In this document: in pieces, positions 56,324 through 64,000 of the stretch | Numbering within the stretch: position 1 is the stretch's first letter | Layout of the letters: every line of letters starts with the position of its first letter | NCBI RefSeq assembly: GCF_004803465.1 | Contig: NZ_SRSF01000002.1 | Location: forward strand, 372,001 to 436,000 | DNA length: 64,000 nt | Source of the DNA: Neolewinella litorea | GTDB lineage: Bacteria > Bacteroidota > Bacteroidia > Chitinophagales > Saprospiraceae | Direction of reading: 5' to 3' | Position numbers and translations under genes: made by a program | The notes under the pieces: generated by a model | Database searches by the model: none | What the model was told of the DNA's origin: nothing | Seen by the model: only the letters and a program-made list of their open reading frames with translations

Positions 56324-59300
56324 ATGCTCAGACATCTACTCCTGTTACTTTTCCTCTGGTCTGGGGCCTCGGTGCTTCACGCCCAGCTGGTCACCACCGA
56401 CCCCGCGGCACCCGTTGCCGGACAGCCACTAACGATCACCTTCGACGCTACCCAGGGTACGGCCGGACTGAAAGATTGCAACTGTGCGGTCTATCTCCAT
56501 ACCGGCGTGATCACCGACGGCAGTACTTCTTCGAGCGACTGGAAATTCGTGAAGACCACCTGGGGGGAAGCCAACCCCGCCTGGAAACTGGAGCCGGTAG
56601 CGGGCCAGCCCAACAAGTTTACCTACACCTTCTCCCCCTCCATCCGGGAATATTTCGGCGTGCCCGCGGGGACTGAAATCAAGCAGATCGCCATGGTTTT
56701 CCGGGACGCCACGGGCGACCGCGAGGGCAAGGCCACCGGGGGTGCCGACATCTTCGTCGACGTCAATACCGGCAGCTCCCTGGCCGTAAACCTGGTCGGC
56801 GACCCGGGCAGTGCTACCTATCCCCTCGGCAAGACCCTGTCGGTGACCGCGGGCGCCACCACTGCGGCCACCCTGCAACTGTACGACAACGACAGCCTGC
56901 TGACCACCGCCACGGGTGCCGAACTCAGCTACGACGTCCGCCTTCTGACGCCCGGATCGCACACCCTTAAGGTCGTCGCCTCCGCCGACGGTCAGGAAGC
57001 CGCGGATTCTTTCCAGATTGACGGCCAGCTGGTAGTCGAACGCTTCCTGCCCGCCGAGGCACTCGTCAACTCCAGCCCCGGCACGCCGGTGACCATCAGC
57101 GCCTTTTCCTACGTGGATGCCACCCTGCGCCTGCAACGGGAAGATGAGGTGATCGCCACCGTCACCAGCGACCGGATCACGGAGATGGTGAACCTGCCCG
57201 ACGCGCCGGTGACCACCTATACCGTCACCGCCACCTACCGCGGCGAAACGGCTTCTACCTCCGTCACCTTCATCACCGGCGACCCCGAAGTAGCGGCCGT
57301 ACCCGATGACGCCCGGCCCGGAGCCACGCGTACCGCCGATGGGGGCGTACTGCTGCACCTGCGCGCGCCGCAAAAATCGGATGTATTCGTGGTGGGCAAC
57401 TTCAACGACTGGACCCCCGTGGCCGCCTCCCGCATGAAAGTGGCCCCGAACGATACCTCTTTCTGGCTCAAGATCCCCGCGGAAGACCTGCCGGAGGGCG
57501 ACCTCCTTTACCAATACGCCGTGGACGGTGACGGGCGCTTTGCCGACCCCTACAGTACCCTGGTACTCGACCCCGATGACGATCCCTTTATCGGCCCGGA
57601 AACCTTTGCCGGCATCCCCGACTACCCCTCCGCCGATGCGGAAGGAATCGTAACCTGGCTGCGCCTCGACGCCCCGGAATACTCCTGGGAGACGGAGGAA
57701 TACACCGTCCCCGACCCCGAAAAGATGGTGGTGTACGAACTGCTGGTGCGCGACTTCATCGCTGCCCACGACTTCCAGACGCTCACCGATACGCTCGACT
57801 ACCTCGACCGCCTCGGCGTCAATACCATCGAACTGATGCCCGTGAGTGAATTCGAGGGCAACCTCAGCTGGGGCTACAATCCCAGTTTCCACATGGCCCT
57901 CGACAAGTACTACGGCTCGCCCGAAGCCCTCAAGGCATTCGTGGATGCCGCCCACGCCCGCGGCATGGCCGTGGTGCTGGACGTGGTCTACAACCACGCC
58001 TTCGGGGAAAGCTCCCTCATCCGCATGTGGCCGGGCAACCAACCCTTCGCACCCGGGGCCGACAACCCCTACGCCAACGTGACGGCCCGTCACCCCTTCA
58101 ATGTGGGCTACGACCTGAACCACGAAAGTGCCCTGACGCAGGAGTACGTCAAGACCACCCTGCAGTACTGGTTGGAGGAGTTCCGGATCGACGGCTTCCG
58201 CTTCGACCTCAGCAAGGGCTTCACGCAGAACTTCAGCAACGACGTCGGGACCTGGAATCGCTACGATGCCTCCCGGGTCGCCATCCTGAAGGAATACGCC
58301 GACCTGGTGTGGTCGGTCAACGAAGACGCCTACATGATCATGGAGCACCTGGGCGAGAGCCGCGAGGAGAACGAACTGGCCCAGTACGGCCAAGGGATGT
58401 ACTTCTGGTCGGGCTACCAGCCGCACGACGCTTACCTGGAGGCGGCCATGGGCTATAACGCCGGCAACGGATCCAATTTCAGCTCTGTACTGGCCGAGAA
58501 CCGGGGCTTCGACCAGCGCAGTCTGATCGCCTACATGGAAAGCCACGACGAGGAGCGGATGGTGTACAAGAACCTGCAGTTCGGCAACGGCAGCGGGAAC
58601 TACAACGTCCAGGAATTGGGCACCGCCCTGGACCGGGTTGAGCTGGCCAGCGCCTTCTTCTATACCCTACCCGGCCCGAAAATGCTCTGGCAGTTTGGGG
58701 AACTGGGCTACGACTACCCCATCAACTACTGCACCGACGGAACCGTAAACAACGGCTGCCGCACCGGCCCCAAGCCTATCGTGTGGGAATACCGCGACAA
58801 CCCCGCGCGGCAGGACGTGTACCACACCATTGCCGACCTGCTGTACGTCCGCAACAATTTCGAGTACTTCCACGGGGAGGTTACGGCCTCCAACTTTGCC
58901 GGCGAGGTGAAGTACGTATTCCTGGACAGTGAAGACGGTCCGGCGGCCATCGTCGGCAACTTCGGGGTGACCCCCGCTACGGTTACTACGGCCGTACCCG
59001 CTTCGGGCACCTGGTTCGACTTTTTCAACCAAACGGAGGTGCAGTTCGACGCCGCCAATACGAGCATCGACCTGGGCCCCGGGGAGTACCGGGTATTCCT
59101 GTCGCAGCCCGTGGACCGTAACGGCGGTCGCCTGACCTCTACCAACGATGAGGCAGTGGCCCGCCTGGCCTTTACCCTCAGCCCTAACCCTACGGCCGGG
59201 CAGCTGCGAACCTACTTTTTCCTGGAGCGCCCCTCTACGGTCAGCGTGACGGTGATCGACCTGATGGGCCGGCCCGTACGCCAGTTGCACAGTGGCTTCC

Positions 59301-59416
59301 TGCCGGCGGGTCAGCAACAGCTCCAGACCGAGCTGAGTGGATTGCCCGCGGGTACCTACTTCGTGCGGATTACGGAGGGAAGGCAGTCGGCCGTCCGTCC
59401 CGTGATCGTGCGGTAA
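56324..59416 (+). CDS. Secreted GH13 alpha-amylase-like enzyme with T9SS sorting domain
   Basis: The 1030-residue secreted enzyme has a signal peptide (first about 20 residues, LHAQ), an N-terminal starch-binding-like part (about 20-155), Ig-like domains (to about 335), a CBM48-like module (VFVVGNFNDWTPVAASRM, about 348-365) and a GH13 barrel (about 465-880). Catalytic residues: Asp628 in GFRFDLSKGF, Glu674 in IMEHLGE and the later ESHDEERM; VLDVVYNHAFGE is region I. The end (about 945-1030: FTLSPNPTAGQL, GTYFVRI) is a type IX secretion sorting domain. It should degrade alpha-glucans at the surface or outside the cell. Confidence 0.94.
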   Translation: MLRHLLLLLFLWSGASVLHAQLVTTDPAAPVAGQPLTITFDATQGTAGLKDCNCAVYLHTGVITDGSTSSSDWKFVKTTWGEANPAWKLEPVAGQPNKFTYTFSPSIREYFGVPAGTEIKQIAMVFRDATGDREGKATGGADIFVDVNTGSSLAVNLVGDPGSATYPLGKTLSVTAGATTAATLQLYDNDSLLTTATGAELSYDVRLLTPGSHTLKVVASADGQEAADSFQIDGQLVVERFLPAEALVNSSPGTPVTISAFSYVDATLRLQREDEVIATVTSDRITEMVNLPDAPVTTYTVTATYRGETASTSVTFITGDPEVAAVPDDARPGATRTADGGVLLHLRAPQKSDVFVVGNFNDWTPVAASRMKVAPNDTSFWLKIPAEDLPEGDLLYQYAVDGDGRFADPYSTLVLDPDDDPFIGPETFAGIPDYPSADAEGIVTWLRLDAPEYSWETEEYTVPDPEKMVVYELLVRDFIAAHDFQTLTDTLDYLDRLGVNTIELMPVSEFEGNLSWGYNPSFHMALDKYYGSPEALKAFVDAAHARGMAVVLDVVYNHAFGESSLIRMWPGNQPFAPGADNPYANVTARHPFNVGYDLNHESALTQEYVKTTLQYWLEEFRIDGFRFDLSKGFTQNFSNDVGTWNRYDASRVAILKEYADLVWSVNEDAYMIMEHLGESREENELAQYGQGMYFWSGYQPHDAYLEAAMGYNAGNGSNFSSVLAENRGFDQRSLIAYMESHDEERMVYKNLQFGNGSGNYNVQELGTALDRVELASAFFYTLPGPKMLWQFGELGYDYPINYCTDGTVNNGCRTGPKPIVWEYRDNPARQDVYHTIADLLYVRNNFEYFHGEVTASNFAGEVKYVFLDSEDGPAAIVGNFGVTPATVTTAVPASGTWFDFFNQTEVQFDAANTSIDLGPGEYRVFLSQPVDRNGGRLTSTNDEAVARLAFTLSPNPTAGQLRTYFFLERPSTVSVTVIDLMGRPVRQLHSGFLPAGQQQLQTELSGLPAGTYFVRITEGRQSAVRPVIVR

Positions 59417-59436
59417 ACCGTACCATACGGAAACAG

Positions 59437-59473
59437 AAAAGCCCCGGCATTCGTGAGAATGTCGGGGCTTTTT
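59437..59473. terminator. Bidirectional terminator between amylase and tmRNA
   Basis: AAAAGCCCCGGCATTC (59437-59452) pairs with GAATGTCGGGGCTTTT (59457-59472) with one G-T pair and a GTGA loop. T-tracts on both strands let it end the amylase mRNA (plus) and the tmRNA precursor (minus). Confidence 0.93.
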
Positions 59474-59499
59474 CATGGACCGCGAACGGCCCGGAAGTG

Positions 59500-59869
59500 T
59501 GGAGGCGGCGAGAGTCGAACTCGCGTCCAGCGAAAGCGCAAGGCAGCTTTCTACATGCTTATTTACCAATCAGATTTTCGAGCACCGGGTAAGTCTGGTA
59601 ACCCACTCATTCGGTGCCTTAGATCCTTAATCTCGCTCGTGACTCAGATCAGGGTCACGGGCCAGCCCGAGGGGGTGATGATATGCGGCGCGGTGTGTAT
59701 CAGGCGTCAACCACACGGCACATTTAGACAGCTAAACTGAGTTTAGGCTGCCATAGCATAGCTGGGAGTGCCAACTAAAGGGTAGATCGTTATTTTTTAC
59801 GGAGTAACCAATCATGCTCCGGCATGCTTACTACAAAGCTTACTTCCCTGTCGATTCCGGTACGCCCCC
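59500..59869 (-). ncRNA. ssrA: Transfer-messenger RNA (tmRNA)
   Basis: A 370-nt RNA. The 5' end GGGGGCG (59869-59863) pairs with CGCCTCC at the 3' end (discriminator A at 59500; CCA not encoded). The T-arm GACGCGAGTTCGACTCTCGCC is visible at the 3' side, and ACCGGAATCGACAGG at the 5' side is the conserved tRNA-like part. The tag frame reads G-T-P-S-Y-A-M-A-A then TAA (59743-59772), preceded by TAGTT as the resume signal. It rescues stalled ribosomes together with SmpB. Confidence 0.96.
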
Positions 59870-60059
59870 GTTGGGACTCGGCTTTCCGGGGAGAGCCGAC
59901 CTTCGGGTGGTAAACGCTTGAGGTGGGGGGTTGTTTTGGGTGGAGGAGAATTTTGGTTGCTGGGTCATGGTTGCGGGCCTCCATCTTCCCCTCGTCTTGC
60001 TCGGGGGGCACTCCCGCACCTACAACTAGCAACCAGCAACCCGAGCGATAGCGAGAACC

Positions 60060-60686
60060 CTACCGCACCCGAGTCCGCAGCATTTCCCGCTTTCCTTCGG
60101 TGGTGAACAGATAGCCGACCAGTTCGTCACCCTGCGTTAGGGGTCCCACACCTTCGGGCGTCCCGGTGAAGATCAGGTCGCCTTTCTGCAAGCGGAAGTA
60201 TTGGCTCACGTAGGTGATTAGCTCCGGGATGGGAAAGAGCATATTGCGGCTGTGGCCGTGCTGCACCTCCTCTCCGTTCTTCTCAAGGCTGAATTCAATA
60301 TCGTCGATTTGGGCGAAGGACGCGGGTGCCAGGAAGTCCGGCGAGAGCGGGGCGGAGTGGTCGAAGGCCTTGGCGATCTCCCAGGGGTGTCCTTTCTCCT
60401 TGCAGGCCTGCTGGAGGTCGCGGGCGGTGAGGTCTAGACCGAGGCCGATGCTCTCCACGTAGTCCATGGCAAACTGGGGCTCAACGTGGCGGCCGTTCTT
60501 GGCAATCTTGACCACCAGTTCGACCTCGTAGTGAATATCGCTGCTGAATTCCGGGTAATAGAAGGGCTTGTTGTTCGGCAGGATGGCCGAGCCCGGCTTC
60601 ATGAAGACGATGGGCTGGTCGGGACGGGCATTGCCCAGTTCGGCGGCGTGGGCGGCGTAGTTGCGGCCAATGCAGATTAGTTTCAA
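60060..60686 (-). CDS. Fumarylacetoacetate hydrolase family protein
   Basis: The 208-residue protein starts at TTG (60686) with LKLICIGRNYAAHAAELGN. It contains VFMKPGSAIL, DIHYEVELVVKI (metal-binding ExE), GLDLTARDLQ, KAFDHSAPLSP and LIFTGTPEGVGPL, all typical of small FAH-family hydrolases such as acylpyruvases or oxaloacetate decarboxylases. It lies 44 bp downstream of purC on the same strand. Substrate is inferred only at family level. Confidence 0.9.
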   Translation of the reverse strand: MKLICIGRNYAAHAAELGNARPDQPIVFMKPGSAILPNNKPFYYPEFSSDIHYEVELVVKIAKNGRHVEPQFAMDYVESIGLGLDLTARDLQQACKEKGHPWEIAKAFDHSAPLSPDFLAPASFAQIDDIEFSLEKNGEEVQHGHSRNMLFPIPELITYVSQYFRLQKGDLIFTGTPEGVGPLTQGDELVGYLFTTEGKREMLRTRVR

Positions 60687-60730
60687 CGCGGTTTGTTTTA
60701 GGGATGGCGAAAGGGAGAAACGGCGGGCGG

Positions 60731-61681
60731 TCAGTCGCGCACCCGCCAGGCGGTGGCGGCCAGGTTGCGGCGGATACGGCTTTCGATGTCGGTGGTATCG
60801 GCCGGCGCGAAGGATTTGCCGGTGATCCGCTCGTACAGTTCCGTATAGCGTTGGGTTACGCTTTCCACGAAGGCGTCGGGCATTTCGGGCATGGATTGTC
60901 CTTCGAGGCCCCGGAAGTCGTGTTCCATGAGCCACTCGCGGACGAACTCCTTACTGAGTTGCTTCTGGTGCTCGCCGCGGGCCTGACGGTCGGCGTAACC
61001 CTCGGCGTAAAAGTACCGGCTGGAGTCGGGGGTATGGATTTCATCGATGAGGTACACCTGCCCGTCGCGGATCCCGAACTCGTACTTGGTATCGACGAGG
61101 ATTAGTCCCCGTTCGGCCGCCATGGCCGTGCCCCGGGCGAAGAGGCGGAGGGTGTAGTCTTCGAGTTTGCGGTAGGTCCGCTCGTCAACGATCCCCCTCT
61201 GCAGGATGGCCTCGCGGCTGATGTCTTCGTCGTGCCCCTCCTCGGCCTTCGTGGCGGGGGTGATGATGGGCTCCGGGAACTGGTCGGCCTCCCGCATTCC
61301 CTCCGGGAGGGGTACGCCGCAGAGCTCCCGCTTGCCGGCGGAGTACTCCCGCCAACCGTGGCCCACCAGGTAGCCGCGGATGACCATTTCAATAGGGATC
61401 GGATCGCAAGCTTTGCCGATGGCTACGTTGGGATCGGGATTGGATTCGAGCCAGTTCGGACAGATGTCGCGGGTAGCTTCCAGGAAGTGGGCCGCGATCT
61501 GGTTCAGGATCTGCCCCTTGTGTGGGATGGCCCGCGGAAGCACGTGATCGAAGGAGCTGATCCGATCGCTGGCCACCATCAGCAGTTGGCCGTCGCGGCG
61601 ATAGACGTCGCGCACCTTGCCGCGGTACAGTTCCGCCGGCGGATCGAAGGTGAAGTGGGTTTCGCGGAGGGCATCGGCCAT
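60731..61681 (-). CDS. purC: Phosphoribosylaminoimidazole-succinocarboxamide synthase PurC
   Basis: PurC ligates aspartate to CAIR in purine synthesis. The 316-residue protein has [70 protein letters not shown] and [14 protein letters not shown]. The length (about 310) is that of the Bacteroidota/eukaryote-like type and is longer than E. coli PurC (237). Confidence 0.96.
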   Translation of the reverse strand: MADALRETHFTFDPPAELYRGKVRDVYRRDGQLLMVASDRISSFDHVLPRAIPHKGQILNQIAAHFLEATRDICPNWLESNPDPNVAIGKACDPIPIEMVIRGYLVGHGWREYSAGKRELCGVPLPEGMREADQFPEPIITPATKAEEGHDEDISREAILQRGIVDERTYRKLEDYTLRLFARGTAMAAERGLILVDTKYEFGIRDGQVYLIDEIHTPDSSRYFYAEGYADRQARGEHQKQLSKEFVREWLMEHDFRGLEGQSMPEMPDAFVESVTQRYTELYERITGKSFAPADTTDIESRIRRNLAATAWRVRD

Positions 61682-61806
61682 GGAAGAGGATTTGCGGCAA
61701 TATTACGGGTTTTGGCCGTGCATGCGTGGCTTACGGGGAACTTGGCGGGGGAGCCTGCAGGCACGGGGCTTCGGCCCGGCCCGGCACCGGCGCGCCGCCG
61801 CCCACG

Positions 61807-61840
61807 AAAAAGGCCCGACCGATAGACGGCCGGGCCCTTT
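61807..61840 (-). terminator. Rho-independent terminator after hpf
   Basis: On the minus strand GGCCCGGCCG pairs with CGGTCGGGCC (one mismatch) around a 5-nt loop, followed by TTTTT. It lies about 20 nt past the hpf stop. Confidence 0.85.
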
Positions 61841-61859
61841 CCCTGAGATGCATCCAGCG

Positions 61860-62159
61860 CTAGGCCTGGTGCGAGTGTTTGTTCTTGTGTTTGCGGATCT
61901 GTCGGCGAAGGGCTTCGGTCACCTCGGCAGTAGCGCGTTCGATGCTTTCGTCGGTGTGGGTGGCAAAAAGGTCGTTGCCGGGAATGGCCAGACGAATTTC
62001 AACGGTGTGCCCGTTGGCGGCGCTGCCGTCGTCTTCCTTGATAAATACCTCAGCCCGCTCAATGCGGTCGTAGTAGGTTTCGAGCTTGTTCACCTTTTCG
62101 GTGATGACCGCAATGGTCGGGTTGGAAAGCTCGGAAGACTTGTGGATGAGAACCTGCAT
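61860..62159 (-). CDS. hpf: Ribosome hibernation promoting factor (HPF/YfiA family)
   Basis: The 99-residue protein matches the short HPF/RaiA type: VITEKVNKLETYYDRIERAEVFIKED, HTVEIRLAIPGNDLFATHTDESI and the Lys/His-rich tail (RRQIRKHKNKHS). It binds the ribosome and keeps it idle in stationary phase. The first Met is the natural start. Confidence 0.9.
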   Translation of the reverse strand: MQVLIHKSSELSNPTIAVITEKVNKLETYYDRIERAEVFIKEDDGSAANGHTVEIRLAIPGNDLFATHTDESIERATAEVTEALRRQIRKHKNKHSHQA

Positions 62160-62282
62160 GCTTGCTTGGTTTTGGTGATGAAATATGCGTAAGCTAAGGG
62201 AAGCCTACCTTGCGGCGGCTAGGGGCCGTCGCACTGCCCCTGTCTAACCACCCGGCCCCCGGTTTCGTTCGCCCTAATATAC

Positions 62283-63167
62283 ATGTCCGACCACCAACTT
62301 TCCTTTATTACTCACGGCGGCCACCGGATAGCCACCCTCTCTTACCCCAACCCGGAGGCCCTCCGCCTGCCGGTGGTTTGGATACATGGCCTGACCGCCA
62401 GCCTGCGGTTCTGGGAGTGTGGCATGTACGACGAGATCGCGCGGGAGCGGTCCTGGTACTCGGTGAGCCTGCCCGTCCATCACCCCAGCATTTACGACGG
62501 AAAATTTACGGCGGACAGCCTCGACGAGCATCTCTTGGCCGAGCTCGTCCGGCTTTCCATCGAGAGCGTACTCCCGGAAGGTAAATTCCACCTCGTGGGC
62601 TACTCCCTCGGGGGCTTTGCCTGCCTGAACTACGCCGCCAAGTACCCGCAGCGGGTAACCTCGGTGGTCAGCGTAGGCGGCTTTATGACGGGCCGGGCCC
62701 GGGGACTGGAGGGCGTGCTGCAATTTTTCGCGCAGGGTCATCTGCTGCGCCGTGCCCTGTTTTACTCCAGCTGGTGGATCATGCAGCGGCACGTCGTTTT
62801 TCTCAAGCTGGCCACCCTCTTCTACGCCCGCCGGTGGCGGCAGTTGTTGCGTTACGCACCGCTCGACCCTACCCTGAAGGCCATTTTTCCCGACGTACAG
62901 CGGCATTCCATCGGCGGCCAACGGGCCCTGTTCCGCTACCTGCTGGATATGGACCTGATGGATGAGATCGACGACATCCAGACCCCCACCCTGGTTGTGG
63001 CGGGCGACCGCGATCCCATCATCCCCTACGCGCACCAGCGGGCCTACGCCGCCCGTTTGCCTCGCGGGGAATTTCTTTCCTTGCCGGGGGTGGGCCACGT
63101 CTCCTTTGCCGAAGCGCCGGTGGCCTTCCGCGAGGGCATCCTCAGTTGGCTAGCTCGATTCGACTGA
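62283..63167 (+). CDS. Alpha/beta hydrolase
   Basis: A 294-residue alpha/beta hydrolase: oxyanion region [15 protein letters not shown], nucleophile elbow [13 protein letters not shown] (Ser), acid [13 protein letters not shown] and catalytic His in [12 protein letters not shown] helical cap with many aromatic residues lies between. Substrate is unknown. It overlaps the convergent sbcC gene by 26 bp. Confidence 0.88.
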   Translation: MSDHQLSFITHGGHRIATLSYPNPEALRLPVVWIHGLTASLRFWECGMYDEIARERSWYSVSLPVHHPSIYDGKFTADSLDEHLLAELVRLSIESVLPEGKFHLVGYSLGGFACLNYAAKYPQRVTSVVSVGGFMTGRARGLEGVLQFFAQGHLLRRALFYSSWWIMQRHVVFLKLATLFYARRWRQLLRYAPLDPTLKAIFPDVQRHSIGGQRALFRYLLDMDLMDEIDDIQTPTLVVAGDRDPIIPYAHQRAYAARLPRGEFLSLPGVGHVSFAEAPVAFREGILSWLARFD

Positions 63168-64000
63168 AGCCGTCGCCTACCGGTTCGAGTCGGATCTGGC
63201 AGTGTATCCGTTCGCGCAGCTGCTGCACGTGACTGATGATGCCGATGGTTTTTCCCTGGGCCTGGAGTTGTTCCAGGGTTGCCATGGCCTGGTCGAGGGT
63301 CTTGCCATCAAGTGTACCGAAACCTTCGTCGATGAAGAGCGACTGGATCAGTCGCTTGCCGCCCGCCAGGTCGGCCAGGGCCAGTGCGAGGGCCAAACTT
63401 ACCAAGAAACTTTCTCCGCCGCTGAGGGTCGACATCGTCCGGCGGTTGTCTTCCATATAGGTATCGATGATCTCGAGTTCGAGTTCTTCCTTACCCCCGG
63501 GCGGCGGCGGACTATACACCATCCGGTAACGGGGGTTGATGGTCTCGAGGTGCCGGTTACCCAGCCGGACGAGGCGCTGCAGGGTGATGCTCTGGGCGAA
63601 ACTGCGGAACTTCTTGCCGTCGGCCGAGCCGATAAGTTCATTCATGCGTGCCCAGCGGTCCCGCTCTTCCCCGAGTTGGTGGAGTTGCGCGCGCAAGTCC
63701 ACAAGTTTGTGGATTCTCTCGTCGTCCTGTCGTTGTCGAAGCCGCAACCCACCCAACTCCTCGCGGGCGGCGCTGACGGTGCCGGTAAGCTGCTCGTATT
63801 GCTCCCGCAGTTTCTCCTCCCGGGGCAAGTCATTAAACGCGGTCCGCGCCGCGCTCAGTTCATCTTCCACCTGTTGGGCCAGCGCGGTGGCCGTTTTGCG
63901 CTCCCCATCGACTTCGTGCACCCGCTGACGTATTCTCGTGGCGACTTCCACAGAGAGCAGTTGTTGACGGGCTTGGGCCAGGGGCAGGGGCGCCAGGGCC
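63142..64000 (-). CDS. sbcC: Exonuclease SbcC/Rad50-like ATPase, C-terminal part (partial)
   Basis: The frame is open through the right edge, so only the last 285 codons are present. It holds the end of a coiled coil (Arg/Glu/Leu-rich), then the ABC-type signature [21 protein letters not shown] and Walker [16 protein letters not shown] with the D-loop. SbcC forms the SbcCD nuclease that cuts hairpins and DNA ends. The many long hairpins in this window are natural targets of SbcCD, although that link is inference. Confidence 0.93.
   Translation of the reverse strand, partial: ALAPLPLAQARQQLLSVEVATRIRQRVHEVDGERKTATALAQQVEDELSAARTAFNDLPREEKLREQYEQLTGTVSAAREELGGLRLRQRQDDERIHKLVDLRAQLHQLGEERDRWARMNELIGSADGKKFRSFAQSITLQRLVRLGNRHLETINPRYRMVYSPPPPGGKEELELEIIDTYMEDNRRTMSTLSGGESFLVSLALALALADLAGGKRLIQSLFIDEGFGTLDGKTLDQAMATLEQLQAQGKTIGIISHVQQLRERIHCQIRLEPVGDGFSRIELAN

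Noticed and set aside
56429-58546. 705-codon minus-strand frame opposite the amylase gene
   Set aside because: Val/Gly/His-rich shadow composition and no recognisable domain; the plus-strand amylase is certain.

Overview
The window is a high-GC (roughly 60 percent by eye) chromosomal segment of a Bacteroidota bacterium, most likely a Lewinella-like member of the Saprospiria. Evidence for this: a type IX secretion sorting domain on the secreted amylase, a Porin_10-type outer membrane protein, the GNAT-nitrilase fusion, DUF6089, DUF4230 and DUF3124 proteins, Bacteroidota-style MobA, an RRM protein with a glycine-rich tail, and few recognisable Shine-Dalgarno sites. The species assignment is inference.

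Layout. 0-10 kb: end of a geranylgeranyl-reductase-like gene, a porin, fabI, an arginyltransferase-like protein, a PilJ-domain membrane protein, and a mobA-moeA-ubiD operon. 10-12 kb: a 38-residue Lys/Cys-rich microprotein divergent from a sulfotransferase-like and class IV aminotransferase pair. 11.7-21.5 kb is the accessory part. It has long interspersed repeats in inverted orientation at both ends, a tandem array of seven covarying hairpins, a cluster of three tiny ORFs (two with double-glycine leaders, the third sharing their C-terminal GHxFGHW motif), an AT-rich two-gene module (MazG-like hydrolase plus a GIY-YIG/DUF2075/S24 protein) and a decayed UvrD-type helicase remnant. 21.5-27 kb: a SET protein and a sulfur/persulfide regulon (YeeE/YedE halves, MBL-rhodanese, DoxX, DsrE, a frameshifted TlpA) controlled by a Crp/Fnr regulator, with two matching 14-bp palindromes placed about 65-70 bp before the two operon starts.

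27-46 kb is mostly housekeeping: Gfo/Idh oxidoreductase, metallophosphatase, cystathionine beta-synthase, folP, tRNA-Arg(UCU), phenylalanine hydroxylase, rarA, lpxB, an MsbA-like ABC exporter and murB. 46-49.4 kb holds a glycosyltransferase, a PIG-L/methyltransferase fusion and an acyl-CoA-dehydrogenase-like protein, which look like an uncharacterised glycan/lipid modification cluster. 49.5-64 kb: LysE exporter, phosphohexomutase, PLP decarboxylase, phosphatidylserine decarboxylase, NlpC/P60 lipoprotein, RRM protein, secreted GH13 amylase, tmRNA (tag GTPSYAMAA), FAH hydrolase, purC, hpf, a hydrolase, and the end of sbcC.

The best candidates for something undescribed are the three-peptide locus at 16.27-16.83 kb, the neighbouring MazG/GIY-YIG-DUF2075-S24 module, the hairpin and palindromic repeat families, the 38-aa microprotein, and the predicted Crp/Fnr sulfur regulon. 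No database search was possible; every family name rests on motif recognition.
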